From the NCBI GenBank assembly GCA_017529925.1, contig JAFXMZ010000017.1, positions 62,001 through 126,000 of the forward strand: a stretch of DNA of 64,000 nt. The letters run 5' to 3'. The notes below the pieces were generated by a model. That model worked only from the letters and a program-made list of their open reading frames with translations. It did not search any database and had not been told where the DNA came from. Made by a program: the position numbers and the translations under genes. Origin of the DNA: Clostridiales bacterium (GTDB lineage Bacteria > Bacillota > Clostridia > Saccharofermentanales > Saccharofermentanaceae). This document shows positions 25,129 to 35,353 of this stretch, in pieces. Each line of letters opens with the position of its first letter. Within the stretch, counting starts at the first letter, position 1.

Positions 25129-26223
25129 ATGTCTTCCAATACAAATGCAGCTGCAAACATAAAAGCTGAAAAGAATCTCAGGAAGCGCGCCGGTCTTACC
25201 GACACCAACCTTCTCCTTATCATAACTATCGCGGTCTTCGTCGCAATGTATGCTCTGGCAGTTTTCCTGCTCGGAGGAGGATTCACAAAGCCCCAGACAT
25301 TCTTCAACATCCTTAACGAGAATGCATCCCTCATCGTCCTTTCATGCGGCATGAGCCTTGTCATGATCACGGGCGGTATCGATATCTCCGTAGGTCAGGT
25401 CACTGCTCTCGTATGTATGGCATGTGCGGTATATCTCGACAGGGATGTCCTTCACCCGGAGGAATATGCGGGTAATCCCGGAAATGTTGTAACCGCTCTC
25501 CTGATTGCTCTCGGCATCGGACTCGCATTCGGTCTCGTTCAGGGATTCATCGTTGCATATCTGAACATCCAGCCGTTCATCGTAACGCTCGCCGGACTGT
25601 TCTTTGCAAAGGGAATGACAACGATAATCAATGCTACTCAGTTCAATGTTGCAAACGAGCAGTTCCTCAAGCTCAAGGAAAAGAGGATCACTGTTCCCGG
25701 AATGGGGGCCAACAACAAACTCGGTGTGTATGTTCCAGCCTATGTTGAGATCGGCGTTATCGTCGCCGTAGCGATCGTGATAATACTGTTCATACTCCTG
25801 CGCTGGACAAAGCTAGGACGTAACTTCTACGCAGTCGGCGGAAACAACCAGAGCGCCAACATGCTCGGTATCAACGTAAGGCGCACGAAGTTTATGGCCC
25901 ACCTCCTCTGCGGACTCCTCGCAGGTATAGGCGGTTTCGTATACTTCATGCACGCCGGTTCCGGTTCCCCTTCACATGCAGGCGGTGCCGAGATGAACGC
26001 CATCGCATCCTCCATCATCGGCGGTACGATGCTCACCGGTGGTGTAGGTAATATCGCAGGTACGTTCTTCGGAGTCCTTTCGCTCAGCACGATCAAGAAT
26101 ATCGTTGCTTCCCTGGGTCTCGATGAAGCCTGGTGGACAAATATCACAGTAGCTCTCATGCTCTGTATATTCCTCCTCCTCCAGAGTGTCATCCTCTCCC
26201 GTAAGCACAAGGCAAAGAAGTGA
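25129..26223 (+). CDS. Sugar ABC transporter permease 2
   Basis: Second BPD_transp_2 membrane subunit, 364 residues. TGGIDISVGQVTALVCMA, YLNIQPFIVTLAGLFFAKG, AVGGNNQSANMLGINV and IGGTMLTGGVGN are the family's conserved cytoplasmic loops. It begins one base after the first permease with GGAGG inside that gene and ends 17 bases before araA. Paired different permeases are typical of the galactofuranose/arabinose (YtfT-YjfF) branch. Confidence 0.92.
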   Translation: MSSNTNAAANIKAEKNLRKRAGLTDTNLLLIITIAVFVAMYALAVFLLGGGFTKPQTFFNILNENASLIVLSCGMSLVMITGGIDISVGQVTALVCMACAVYLDRDVLHPEEYAGNPGNVVTALLIALGIGLAFGLVQGFIVAYLNIQPFIVTLAGLFFAKGMTTIINATQFNVANEQFLKLKEKRITVPGMGANNKLGVYVPAYVEIGVIVAVAIVIILFILLRWTKLGRNFYAVGGNNQSANMLGINVRRTKFMAHLLCGLLAGIGGFVYFMHAGSGSPSHAGGAEMNAIASSIIGGTMLTGGVGNIAGTFFGVLSLSTIKNIVASLGLDEAWWTNITVALMLCIFLLLQSVILSRKHKAKK

Positions 26224-26240
26224 TCCGGAGGTCATCTCAA

Positions 26241-27704
26241 ATGAAACACGTATTCTGGTTTATCGTCGGAAGTCAGTTCCTTTACGGAGAAGAGACTCTT
26301 AAGATCGTTGATTCACGTGCAAGGGAGATGGCGGCATATCTTTCTGATGTGCTGCCCTACCCCGTCGAATATAAGGTAACGGCAAAGACGAACAGGGAGA
26401 TCACGGACACTGTCCGCGAAGCAAACTACGATACATCCTGCGCGGGACTCATCACATGGTGTCATACATTCTCACCGAGCAAGATGTGGATCGACGGTCT
26501 GCGCGACCTTCAGAAGCCCTGGTGCCACTTCGCGACACAGTATAATGTCGAGATCCCCAACGAAGATATCGACATGGACTTCATGAACCTTAACCAGGCC
26601 GCTCACGGTGACAGGGAGCACGGCTTTATAGGAGCAAGGCTCAGGAAGCCCCGCAAGGTCATCGCAGGTCACTGGAAAGACTCCCGTGTCCATAAAAGAC
26701 TTGCGGACTGGATGAAGGCCGCAGTCGGAGTCTCCGTATCGAAAAACATGAAGGTCATGCGTTTCGGCGACAACATGCGTGAAGTCGCAGTAACCGAAGG
26801 CGACAAGGTCGAAGCCCAGATAAAGCTCGGCTGGCAGGTCAACACATGGGCAGTCGGAGATCTCGTCAAAGAGATGGATAAGGTCACCGAAGAGCAGATC
26901 GATGCTCTCGTAAAGGAATATGAATCCTCTTACGACGTGGCAACCGACAACACAGCTGCCATCCGCTATCAGGCAAAAGAGGAGATCGCCATCAAAACAA
27001 TGATGGACCGTGAAGGATGCATGGCATTCTCCAACACCTTCCAGGATCTCTACGGCATGGAGCAGCTTCCGGGTCTTGCATCGCAGCATCTGATGTCCCT
27101 CGGATACGGATACGGCGGCGAGGGCGACTGGAAGGTCAGCGCCATGACTGCCATCATGAAGGCAATGGGAGAAGGCGGCAACGGTTCTTCCGCATTCATG
27201 GAGGATTATACTTATCATCTTGTTGAAGGACAGGAATATTCCCTCGGAGCCCACATGCTCGAGGTCTGCCCTTCCCTGGCATCCGGAAAGCCCAGGATAG
27301 AGACACATCACCTCGGTATCGGAATGAACGAGAAGGATCCCGCGAGACTCGTTTTCGAGGGAAAGGAAGGAAAGGCTATCGTAGCCTCCCTTATCGATAT
27401 GGGAGGACGTCTCCGCCTGATCGTTCAGGATATCGAGTGCGTCAAGCCGATAATGCCGATGCCTAACCTCCCCGTCGCAAGGGTAATGTGGCGCGCAATG
27501 CCCGATCTTCTTACGGGCGTCGAGTGCTGGATCACCGCGGGAGGTGCTCATCACACAGTACTGTCATATGACGTTACCGCGGAGATGATGAGGGACTTTG
27601 CGAACATGCTGGATATCGAGTTCGTCCACATCTCGAAGGACACGACTCCTTCCTCACTTGAAGACGAGCTCTTCATAAAGGATCTGGCCTGGAAACTCAG
27701 ATAA
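26241..27704 (+). CDS. araA: L-arabinose isomerase
   Basis: Converts L-arabinose to L-ribulose with a Mn ion, in the cytoplasm. The protein begins MKHVFWFIVGSQFLYGEETL, has TWCHTFSPSKMWIDGL, LPGLASQHLMSLGYGYGGEGDWK, EVCPSLASGKPRIETHHLGIG and the C-terminal WITAGGAHHTVLSY; these hold the two metal glutamates and the histidines. It has 487 residues, near the usual 490-500. The start at 26241 is set by GGAGG at 26227-26231; an upstream in-frame reading from 26220 overlaps the permease stop. This gene fixes the substrate of the whole operon. Confidence 0.96.
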   Translation: MKHVFWFIVGSQFLYGEETLKIVDSRAREMAAYLSDVLPYPVEYKVTAKTNREITDTVREANYDTSCAGLITWCHTFSPSKMWIDGLRDLQKPWCHFATQYNVEIPNEDIDMDFMNLNQAAHGDREHGFIGARLRKPRKVIAGHWKDSRVHKRLADWMKAAVGVSVSKNMKVMRFGDNMREVAVTEGDKVEAQIKLGWQVNTWAVGDLVKEMDKVTEEQIDALVKEYESSYDVATDNTAAIRYQAKEEIAIKTMMDREGCMAFSNTFQDLYGMEQLPGLASQHLMSLGYGYGGEGDWKVSAMTAIMKAMGEGGNGSSAFMEDYTYHLVEGQEYSLGAHMLEVCPSLASGKPRIETHHLGIGMNEKDPARLVFEGKEGKAIVASLIDMGGRLRLIVQDIECVKPIMPMPNLPVARVMWRAMPDLLTGVECWITAGGAHHTVLSYDVTAEMMRDFANMLDIEFVHISKDTTPSSLEDELFIKDLAWKLR

Positions 27705-27710
27705 GACCCT

Positions 27711-27739
27711 GCCCCGGAGACGGCCTGCGCCCCCGGGGC
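27711..27739 (+). terminator. Possible attenuator hairpin between araA and the kinase gene
   Basis: GCCCCGG (27711-27717) can pair with CCGGGGC (27733-27739), followed by GGCTTTATT. The T-tract is poor, so it may only slow transcription or protect the upstream mRNA. Confidence 0.35.
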
Positions 27740-27798
27740 GGCTTTATTCCTGACACTGTCAGGAGACAATTTCACAAACTCATAAAGGAGGATCTGTA

Positions 27799-29352
27799 AT
27801 GGATTTTAAGTCAACCGCACTGGGAATAGAATTGGGATCGACCAGGATCAAGGCGGTCCTTATCGATAATGATCACAGGCCCGTTGCATCGGGCGATCAC
27901 GAATGGGAGAATCAGCTCGTAGACGGTATATGGACTTATTCCTCCGACATGATCACGAACGGCCTTCAGGCCTGTTTTGCATCCCTCAAGGCTGATGTAT
28001 TGAAGAAGTACGGCGAGAAGCTCACGACCGTCGGCGGCATCGGTATCTCCGCCATGATGCACGGTTATCTTCCTTTCGATAAGGACGGCAGGCAGCTCGC
28101 CGGATTCAGGACATGGAGAAATACCATCACGGGACAGGCGGCAGAGAAGCTGACCGAGTGTCTCGGATTCAATATACCCCAGAGATGGAGCATCGCACAT
28201 CTTTATCAGGCGATGCTCAATAAAGAGGAACACGTAGGCGACATCGATTACCTGACGACACTCGCAGGATATATCCACCTTCGTCTTACAGGAAAGAAGG
28301 TAATGGGCGTCGGCGAGGCATCCGGCATGTTCCCTATCGACAGTGCGACATGCGACTACAATGAAGAGATGGTCAGGAAGTTCAATGATCTTTCCGGTAT
28401 CGATCTGCGCTCGATCCTTCCCAAGGTGCTCTGCGCAGGCGACAATGCCGGAGAGCTTACAGAAGATGGCGCGAAGTTCCTCGATCCCGAAGGCGATCTT
28501 AAAGCAGGTATCCCCGTATCTCCCTGCGAAGGCGATGCAGGAACCGGAATGGTCGCCACGAATTCTGTCCGTATCTATACCGGCAATGTAAGCGCCGGCA
28601 CATCGGACTTCGCCATGATAGTGGTAGATCACCCTCTCGGAGTACACCGCGAGATAGATATGGTCACGACTCCCGACGGTGCACCCGTGGCAATGGTCCA
28701 CTGCAATAACTGCACATCCGATATCAATGCATGGGTAAACCTTTTCGGTGAGTTCTCGAAGCTCATGGGAATAGAAGCTGATAAGGGCGAGCTGTTCACG
28801 AAGCTCTTCCTCGTCGCAAAGGAAGGCGACAAGGACTGCGGCGGCCTTTTGTCCTATAACTATTACTCGGGCGAAGGAGTCACGGATCTTGATGAAGGAA
28901 GGCCTGTTTTCGCGAGGATGCAGAACTGCAGCTTCACTCTTGCAAACTTCATGAGGACACATCTTCTCTCCGCACTCTCGACTCTTAAGATCGGAATGGA
29001 TATACTTCTTGAGACGGAGAATGTCAGGATCGACAAGCTCTACGGACACGGAGGATTCTTCAAGACGCCCGATGTCGGTCAGAGGATGCTCTCCGCCGCT
29101 GTCAACGCACCCGTTTCCGTTATGGAGACAGCAGGGGAAGGCGGACCTTACGGCATGGCTCTCCTGACTGCATATATGCTCTGGAAGGACGAGGGCGAGA
29201 CGCTGCCCGATTACCTTGACAATAAGGTATTCGCGGATGCAAAGAGCGTCAGTGTCATGGCAGACGAAGATGACGTTAAGGGATTCAATGAATTCCTTTC
29301 AAGATATAAGAAAGCTCTGCCGCTCGAAAAGACGGCAACGGAGGTACTGTAA
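27799..29352 (+). CDS. FGGY-family carbohydrate kinase, probable L-ribulokinase
   Basis: Phosphorylates the araA product, by context L-ribulose to L-ribulose 5-phosphate. The 517 residues show the FGGY fold: [15 protein letters not shown] (phosphate loop 1), [37 protein letters not shown] (adenosine side) and [21 protein letters not shown]. It is closer in feel to the xylulokinase-like ribulokinases of clostridia than to E. coli AraB, a non-orthologous replacement known in Firmicutes. AAAGGAGG precedes the start; one base overlap region with araD downstream. The exact substrate needs assay. Confidence 0.85.
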   Translation: MDFKSTALGIELGSTRIKAVLIDNDHRPVASGDHEWENQLVDGIWTYSSDMITNGLQACFASLKADVLKKYGEKLTTVGGIGISAMMHGYLPFDKDGRQLAGFRTWRNTITGQAAEKLTECLGFNIPQRWSIAHLYQAMLNKEEHVGDIDYLTTLAGYIHLRLTGKKVMGVGEASGMFPIDSATCDYNEEMVRKFNDLSGIDLRSILPKVLCAGDNAGELTEDGAKFLDPEGDLKAGIPVSPCEGDAGTGMVATNSVRIYTGNVSAGTSDFAMIVVDHPLGVHREIDMVTTPDGAPVAMVHCNNCTSDINAWVNLFGEFSKLMGIEADKGELFTKLFLVAKEGDKDCGGLLSYNYYSGEGVTDLDEGRPVFARMQNCSFTLANFMRTHLLSALSTLKIGMDILLETENVRIDKLYGHGGFFKTPDVGQRMLSAAVNAPVSVMETAGEGGPYGMALLTAYMLWKDEGETLPDYLDNKVFADAKSVSVMADEDDVKGFNEFLSRYKKALPLEKTATEVL

Positions 29353-30042
29353 ATGCTTGAAGAACTGAAGAAGACCGTATGTGATGCGAACCTTCTGCTC
29401 CCTAAGTACGGACTCATCACTTTCACATGGGGAAATGTTTCCGGCATCGACCGCGAAAAGGGTCTCGTTGTAATAAAGCCCTCGGGCGTTGAATACGACA
29501 ACATGACTCCCGATGACATGGTAGTGGTCGACCTTGACGGCAACCGCGTCGAAGGAAAGTGGAAGCCTTCGAGCGACACAGCGACCCACGTGGTGCTCTA
29601 TAAGGAATTCCCGAATATCGGCGGTGTCGTACATACGCATTCACGCTGGGCAACGAGCTTCGCACAGGCAGGCCGGCCCATCCCCGCAATGGGAACGACA
29701 CAGGGTGATTATTTCTACGGTGATATCCCCTGCACCAGACCCATGACTGATGAGGAGATAAACGGCGAATACGAGAAGGAGACCGGCAATGTCATAGTCG
29801 AGACATTTAAGGGTATCGATCCGGACAGCGTTCCCGGAGTTCTCGTTTATTCGCACGGACCTTTCGTATGGGGAACCGATCCCATGAACGCCGTACATAA
29901 TGCGGTCGTAATGGAGGAGGTCGCATTTATGGATTATCATGCGCTCATGCTCGATCCGACGCACAGGTCGATGCAGAAGACGCTGCTTGATAAGCACTAC
30001 CTGAGAAAGCACGGCGCGAATGCCTACTACGGACAGGGGTAA
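29353..30042 (+). CDS. araD: L-ribulose-5-phosphate 4-epimerase
   Basis: Class II aldolase-fold Zn enzyme that yields D-xylulose 5-phosphate. In its 229 residues, [20 protein letters not shown] and [11 protein letters not shown] (Asp75) precede the metal histidines of [11 protein letters not shown] (His94, His96); a third metal histidine follows in YSHGPFVWG. The start immediately follows the kinase stop and GGAGG lies inside that gene. Length and motifs match AraD rather than fuculose aldolase, and the neighbours agree. Confidence 0.95.
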   Translation: MLEELKKTVCDANLLLPKYGLITFTWGNVSGIDREKGLVVIKPSGVEYDNMTPDDMVVVDLDGNRVEGKWKPSSDTATHVVLYKEFPNIGGVVHTHSRWATSFAQAGRPIPAMGTTQGDYFYGDIPCTRPMTDEEINGEYEKETGNVIVETFKGIDPDSVPGVLVYSHGPFVWGTDPMNAVHNAVVMEEVAFMDYHALMLDPTHRSMQKTLLDKHYLRKHGANAYYGQG

Positions 30043-30047
30043 GACGT

Positions 30048-30884
30048 ATGGATAGAAAAGAACTGTCGGTCCTTTCGACGAGGGCAAGGATCCTCATAAT
30101 CGACTCCATCCACCGTGCAAAGTCCGGTCATCCGGGCGGATCACTCTCATGCGTCGACTGCCTTACCAAGCTTTATTTTGACGAGATGAACATCGATCCG
30201 AAGAACCCCTCGGATCCGGACCGCGACAGATTTGTCCTTTCGAAAGGCCACTGTGCCCCGGCACTTTATTCGGTACTTGCAATAAGAGGCTTCTTCCCCG
30301 AAGAGGACATGCAGCTCTTAAGATCGATCAAGGCTCATATGTCGGGACACCCCGACATGCGCCACGTTCCCGGAGTCGATATGTCCACGGGGTCCCTCGG
30401 ACAGGGTATCAGTACTGCTGTCGGAATGGCTCTCGCGGCAAGATATCAGGGCAGGACATACAGGACATATTCGATCCTTGGTGACGGCGAGATGGAGGAA
30501 GGCCAGGTCTGGGAAGCAGTCATGGCCGCAGCAAAGTGGAAACTTTCGAATCTCTGCGCGATAGTTGACATCAACGGCCTCCAGATCGACGGAAAGACGG
30601 ATGATGTAATGCCCACCTCTCCCCTCGACTCTAAGTTCGAGGCATTCGGATGGAATGTCATAAAGGCTGACGGCCACGATTTTGATTCGCTGTCTGCCGC
30701 CTTTGATGCGGCAAAAAGCGAGAAGGAAAAGCCTTCCGTCATCCTCATGAGGACGACCAAGGGAAAGGGCGTAAGCTTCATGGAGGACAATGCGGGCTGG
30801 CACGGAAAGGCTCCCGACGATGCCCAGTATGAGACTGCAATGAACGAACTTAAGGCACAGCTTGCCGGATCGGAGGATGCCTGA
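30048..30884 (+). CDS. Transketolase, N-terminal subunit
   Basis: Thiamine diphosphate-binding half of a split transketolase, 278 residues. It has SGHPGGSLSCVDCLTKLYFD, SKGHCAPALYSVLA, the cofactor motif LGDGEMEEGQVWEA and VDINGLQIDG. It works with the subunit encoded next to rearrange xylulose 5-phosphate. It is 5 bases after araD, so the pentose phosphate made by the operon is used at once. Two-subunit transketolases are normal in Clostridia and archaea. Confidence 0.93.
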   Translation: MDRKELSVLSTRARILIIDSIHRAKSGHPGGSLSCVDCLTKLYFDEMNIDPKNPSDPDRDRFVLSKGHCAPALYSVLAIRGFFPEEDMQLLRSIKAHMSGHPDMRHVPGVDMSTGSLGQGISTAVGMALAARYQGRTYRTYSILGDGEMEEGQVWEAVMAAAKWKLSNLCAIVDINGLQIDGKTDDVMPTSPLDSKFEAFGWNVIKADGHDFDSLSAAFDAAKSEKEKPSVILMRTTKGKGVSFMEDNAGWHGKAPDDAQYETAMNELKAQLAGSEDA

Positions 30885-30885
30885 T

Positions 30886-31833
30886 ATGGGTGATATGAAA
30901 GCAACACGTGCCGCATACGGTGAAGCACTCTGTGAGCTGGCAGAGAAGTATCCTCAGCTCGTAGTACTCGATGCGGATCTGTCATCCGCCACCATGACGA
31001 AGACTTTCGCCGCACAGTATCCCGACCGCTTCTTCAACTGCGGTATCGCGGAAGCGAACATGACCGGAATCGCTGCAGGAATGGCAGCATGCGGACTCAA
31101 GCCGTTCACGGATACGTTCGCCATATTCGCTGCAGGAAGAGCATATGAGCAGGTCAGGAACTCCATCGCATATCCGGGACTTGGTGTTACGGTGGTAGGG
31201 TCCCACGGCGGCGTATCAGTCGGTGAGGACGGAGCCACGCACCAGATGATCGAGGATCTGTCGCTCATGAGGACCATCCCCGGAATGACTGTCGTCAATC
31301 CCTGCGACGCCAATGAGATGAAGCTGGCGGTAGAAGCACTCATAAACTATGACGGACCTTCATACCTGAGGCTCGGCAGATCACCTGTCGAGACGGTAAC
31401 GGATACGGCGGACGGCTATTCGTTCGAGATAGGAAAAGGCGTTACCTTGAGAGACGGAAAAGATATAACGATCGCGGCGACGGGCCTTTGCGTACAGATG
31501 TCACTGAAGGCTGCAGAGATACTCTCACAGGAAGGTATAGATGCAAGAGTACTCGATATCCATACCATAAAGCCTCTTGACGGTGATCTCATCCTCAAGG
31601 CTGCAAAAGAGACAGGCGTGATTCTTACGGTCGAAGAACATAACGTCATAGGCGGCCTCGGAGGCGCAGTCGCGGAATATGTGGGCAGCACCTTCCCCGT
31701 TCCGGTAATAAGACACGGAGTAAATGACGAATTCGGCAGGAGCGGAAAAGCAGCCGAGGTCCTGTCCTATTTCGGCCTTGACCCCGAGACTGTAGCGGCA
31801 AAGGCAAGAGAAGCCATAAAGCTAAAAAGATAA
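30886..31833 (+). CDS. Transketolase, C-terminal subunit
   Basis: Pyrimidine-binding and C-terminal domains of the split transketolase, about 315 residues. DADLSSATMTKTFAAQYPDRFF, CGIAEANMTGIAAGMA (the cofactor-activating glutamate), VGSHGGVSVGEDGATHQ and HNVIGGLGGAVAEYV are typical. The ATG at 30886 lies one base after the stop of the N-subunit, with GGAGG inside that gene; a second ATG at 30895 is possible. The strong terminator at 31884-31918 ends the operon. Confidence 0.93.
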   Translation: MGDMKATRAAYGEALCELAEKYPQLVVLDADLSSATMTKTFAAQYPDRFFNCGIAEANMTGIAAGMAACGLKPFTDTFAIFAAGRAYEQVRNSIAYPGLGVTVVGSHGGVSVGEDGATHQMIEDLSLMRTIPGMTVVNPCDANEMKLAVEALINYDGPSYLRLGRSPVETVTDTADGYSFEIGKGVTLRDGKDITIAATGLCVQMSLKAAEILSQEGIDARVLDIHTIKPLDGDLILKAAKETGVILTVEEHNVIGGLGGAVAEYVGSTFPVPVIRHGVNDEFGRSGKAAEVLSYFGLDPETVAAKAREAIKLKR

Positions 31834-31883
31834 AGACATTCATCAGACAACGGTTTTGCCTTCACGAGTCTGATCGGCAACCA

Positions 31884-31918
31884 AAACCCCTGAAGCTTTC
31901 CCGATGCTTCAGGGGTTT
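31884..31918. terminator. Bidirectional terminator between ara and pot operons
   Basis: A perfect 13-base stem AAACCCCTGAAGC / GCTTCAGGGGTTT (31884-31896, 31906-31918) with a 9-base loop lies between converging operons (transketolase stop 31833 and potD stop 31951). Confidence 0.85.
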
Positions 31919-31950
31919 GGTCATTTTCGATATGATCTTATATTACCGCG

Positions 31951-33087
31951 TCAGTTGGCGCCGACCGTATTCCAGATATCAGTATACTTCTCCTCGATCT
32001 CGGAAGACGTATAGTAGACTTCGAGAGTGCTGATGACCTCGCTCGTGGGATAGTAGTAGATGTTGTTTGCTACCTCGGGATCGAGCATGTCGCGCGCTGC
32101 CGTATTAGGTGTCGAATAACCGACGAATTCGCAGTTATAAAGAGCGATCTGGGGATCGTACATGAAGTTGATGAAAGCGTGTGCTCCCTCAACATTCTTT
32201 GAATTCGTAGGGATGCACATCATGTCGATACTCCAGTTGGAACCCTCGGGAAGAACGAACTGAAGATCTACATCCTCCTTGCCGAGCTCCTCCAGGCGGT
32301 CGAGCATGACGATGTGGTCACCGGACCAAGTAACGGAAGCGGAAAGCTCACCGGATACCATCTTGTCCTTGAGGTTATCTACGCCGTAAGCAGGCCTTAT
32401 CTCCTTCTTCTGGCTGATGAGGAGCTCCTTGGCTGCATCGAGCTCTGCCTTGTCCATGGAATTGATCGAATAACCTAAGTAGTTGAGAGCGACGCCGATG
32501 GACTCACGCATCGAATCATACATTCCGATCTTGCCTACGTTTGCCTCATCGAAAACAACGCCCCAGATCTCCTTGGGATCCGTCGTGCCCTCTGGCAGAT
32601 CGATCTTGTTGGCATCATATACGAGACCAACCGTGCAGTACAGATAAGGGATAGCATAATCGAGGACCTCATCGGAACGCTTCTTGTCGTTTGAATAGGA
32701 GATATCCTTGAACATGGGATCCATATACTTAGTTACGTTGGGCAGAAGATCCCAGTCGAGGGGCTGGATCCTCTCCTCGCCTATAAGACGGCACACCATA
32801 TACTCCGAAGGGATGATGACGTCATATGTGTTGTCGAGGTTAGGGTACATTGTCTCGTTCGTCTCGAACGTGCTGTAGACTACCTTGTACTGAGGGAACG
32901 CCTCTTCGAAGAGAGCGATCGTATCCTCTACCTCTTCCGTTGAATCGTCGTCCTCGGAGATATACTCACCCCAGTTGTAGACGATGATCTCTTCCCTGCT
33001 GTCGCACGCCGTGGAGCATATGAGAGTGGTTCCCATGATGACGGCGATGGTCATGCAGGACATGATCTTGCTGATTGTCTTTTTCAT
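31951..33087 (-). CDS. potD: Spermidine/putrescine-binding lipoprotein PotD
   Basis: Binds polyamine outside the membrane for PotABC. The 378 residues have a signal peptide and lipobox at Cys28 (STAC), then IIVYNWGEYISED, the classic PotD opening. YDVIIPSEYMVCRLIGE, DYAIPYLYCTVGLVYD, VTWSGDH and NSKNVEGAHAFINFMYDP match the family. Last gene of the operon, 18 bases after potC, with AGGAGG before the start. Confidence 0.93.
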   Translation of the reverse strand: MKKTISKIMSCMTIAVIMGTTLICSTACDSREEIIVYNWGEYISEDDDSTEEVEDTIALFEEAFPQYKVVYSTFETNETMYPNLDNTYDVIIPSEYMVCRLIGEERIQPLDWDLLPNVTKYMDPMFKDISYSNDKKRSDEVLDYAIPYLYCTVGLVYDANKIDLPEGTTDPKEIWGVVFDEANVGKIGMYDSMRESIGVALNYLGYSINSMDKAELDAAKELLISQKKEIRPAYGVDNLKDKMVSGELSASVTWSGDHIVMLDRLEELGKEDVDLQFVLPEGSNWSIDMMCIPTNSKNVEGAHAFINFMYDPQIALYNCEFVGYSTPNTAARDMLDPEVANNIYYYPTSEVISTLEVYYTSSEIEEKYTDIWNTVGAN

Positions 33088-33105
33088 TTTTAACTCCTCC
33101 TCTTA

Positions 33106-33906
33106 TTAACCTGATCTTGCTTTTTCCTTTTTGAACGATGAGAGGTTCGACAGTATAAGAAGCAGTAATACCACGACGAACATGATAGTCGTCAGAGCAT
33201 TTATCTTCGGGTTAACTCCGAACTTGGTCATCGAGTATATCTTCATCGGGAGCGTCTGCGTGGCGCTGTCCACATTGAAGTTCGAGATAAGATAGTCATC
33301 CACCGACATGGTGAACGTCAGCATGAGCGCCGATACGATACCCGGCATGATCTCGGGTATGATGACGAGCCTTATCGTCTGCCATCTCGTTGCGCCCAGA
33401 TCCATCGCCGCCTCCGAAAGGTTCTTGTCGAGCTGCTTGATCTTCGGGCTGATCGAAAGGATCGCGAACGGTACGCAAAACGCGATGTGCGAGAGTATCA
33501 GCGTGAGCTGTCCCTTCTGTATCCCGAGGAACGAGAAAAGGAGCATCAGCGAGATACCAGTTACGAGCTCCGGCATGACATTCGGGATATATGTAAGGTT
33601 CATTATGACAGTCTGCCATCTCTTCCTCATATATGCGATGCCGAGGCAGCTTATAACGCCGAATACGGTCGAGATGACCGAGGCTATGGCTGCGACCCTC
33701 AGCGTCGTCAGAAGAGCGTTCAGGAGCGATTTACCGTCCGTTCCCGAGAAGAGGTTCGCATAGTTCCTTATCGAAAAGCCTCCCCAGATAAACGACTTGG
33801 GCAGATTATTGAAAGAGAACACTATGAGGATCAGTATCGGCAGGAACAGGAATACCAGGATAAGTCCTATATAGAAGTCCGGGATCAGTCTTTTTACAAA
33901 TCTCAT
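33106..33906 (-). CDS. potC: Polyamine ABC transporter permease PotC
   Basis: Six-helix membrane subunit, 266 residues. It has the opening ILIVFSFNNLPKSFIWGGFSIRNYANLF split across the first helix, the cytoplasmic EAA loop EAAMDLGATRWQTIRLVIIPEIMPGI and DDYLISNFN typical of PotC. It pairs with PotB; the gap to potB is 13 bases. Confidence 0.93.
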   Translation of the reverse strand: MRFVKRLIPDFYIGLILVFLFLPILILIVFSFNNLPKSFIWGGFSIRNYANLFSGTDGKSLLNALLTTLRVAAIASVISTVFGVISCLGIAYMRKRWQTVIMNLTYIPNVMPELVTGISLMLLFSFLGIQKGQLTLILSHIAFCVPFAILSISPKIKQLDKNLSEAAMDLGATRWQTIRLVIIPEIMPGIVSALMLTFTMSVDDYLISNFNVDSATQTLPMKIYSMTKFGVNPKINALTTIMFVVVLLLLILSNLSSFKKEKARSG

Positions 33907-33919
33907 CTTTCCGCCCTCC

Positions 33920-35353
33920 TTATATGACCATTCCGCCGGAACCGGCTTCCTTGTCCTGATTACGCAGTACTCCTATCGTAATGAGGACGAATATGAGGAG
34001 CAGCAGCGAAAGAACATTACCTGCCTGCTGCAGTGCCGTCGACTCTGACAGGATAAACGACTGTACCGTATTTCCTATCGTCTTCTTGTCTCCCTCGAGG
34101 ATGATGTCGGGGATCATATAGAATGTCATGGAGGGCATAAATACCATCTGTATTCCCGAGATGACTCCGGGAAGTGACAGTGGGAATATGACCCTCATGA
34201 AAGACTGTGCCTTGTTAGCTCCGAGATCCTCTGCAGCCTGCCTCAGTGATGAGTCTATCTTTACGAGTACAGAGTATACCGGCAGGATCATGAAGGGCAG
34301 GAAGTCGTTGATCATGACGAGCTTCGTGATTATGTCGGACAGCACCGGATCCTTAAGGAAGAGGATCGGGCTGTCGATCGCGCCCCATGACTGGAGGATC
34401 GTATTAAGGACTCCCGTCTCCGAGAAGAATGCTCTCCATGCATATGTACGGAGCATCGTATTCATCCATGTCGGAAGAACGAACAGGAGAAGGAGCTTTG
34501 AAGAAGTCTTATGAAGCCTCTTTGTCCTCTCCGCAAGGATATATGCAAGAGGATATGCGATGATAAGACAACCGATCGTCGTCCACAGTGCATAATCAAG
34601 GCTCCTGATAAAGACGGAGAAGTGTTCCTGCAAAGTCAGCGTCACACCGTAGAATGTCGTTGTAACGGGCTTATCTGCGAAGATAGTCTTAAAGCCGTCA
34701 GTCGTAAAAGTATATCCGCCCGCCGTCTTCGCGAAGAATGCCCTGAACAGGATAAGTATCAGAGGCAGGATGGTAAATACTACTATCCAGAGGATATAAG
34801 GATACGACAGGAGCTTCATGTGCATCTTGAGCCCGAGAGCTCCGTAAAGGCTCGCGATTATGCCAATGACAAGGATGACGCTCAGAAGGTTTCCCGACAG
34901 CAGCTGTACCGCATACATCCTCTGCGATGTCATGTTGTTGACCGTGAGCATCTCCGATGTAACGATATTGGCTGCCGTATAGATATGGGCTATCAGCCTT
35001 GCGATAAAAAGGATCATGACGGTGAAGCATCCGAACCTCTTGTTCCTCGGATTATCCGAATAGAGCTGGAATCCGAGAGCGAGCGTTAATGCAGCTGCCG
35101 AGATTATCAGCGTAACAGTAAATATAATGGCGCCGAACATCCTGAAATCCAGGTTGACGACACTGTCCCTGAGCCCTACAGACAACTTGGGATCGAGGAT
35201 CAGGGAGAACAGCGAATAGACCTTTCTGCTCTTGTACTGAACGAAAAGATCGAACATCGGCAGGAAGATCGACACTAATGATATGATCGCCGCGATACAC
35301 ATTACCAGCGCGTGTACCGGCATCACGCTTATCCTTGACTTAAGGCTTTTCAT
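33920..35353 (-). CDS. potB: Polyamine ABC transporter permease PotB with N-terminal extension
   Basis: Partner channel subunit, 477 residues against about 280-300 usual for PotB. The normal permease begins near residue 185 (YPYILWIVVFTILPLILILF) and has the EAA loop QAAEDLGANKAQSFMRVIFPLSLPG. The first 180 residues add about four hydrophobic helices, including a helix near 15-38, one near 75-95, one near 110-130 and one near 155-175. I do not recognise this extension. Its start overlaps potA by ATGA, which supports the long reading; no internal start with a good ribosome site was seen near the usual position. Confidence 0.88.
   Translation of the reverse strand: MKSLKSRISVMPVHALVMCIAAIISLVSIFLPMFDLFVQYKSRKVYSLFSLILDPKLSVGLRDSVVNLDFRMFGAIIFTVTLIISAAALTLALGFQLYSDNPRNKRFGCFTVMILFIARLIAHIYTAANIVTSEMLTVNNMTSQRMYAVQLLSGNLLSVILVIGIIASLYGALGLKMHMKLLSYPYILWIVVFTILPLILILFRAFFAKTAGGYTFTTDGFKTIFADKPVTTTFYGVTLTLQEHFSVFIRSLDYALWTTIGCLIIAYPLAYILAERTKRLHKTSSKLLLLFVLPTWMNTMLRTYAWRAFFSETGVLNTILQSWGAIDSPILFLKDPVLSDIITKLVMINDFLPFMILPVYSVLVKIDSSLRQAAEDLGANKAQSFMRVIFPLSLPGVISGIQMVFMPSMTFYMIPDIILEGDKKTIGNTVQSFILSESTALQQAGNVLSLLLLIFVLITIGVLRNQDKEAGSGGMVI

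Noticed and set aside
26472..27554. 360-codon frame antisense to araA
   Set aside because: Shadow of araA, whose motifs are complete on the plus strand.
27811..29049. 412-codon frame antisense to the FGGY kinase
   Set aside because: Shadow of the kinase gene; product is cysteine- and histidine-rich nonsense without motif.
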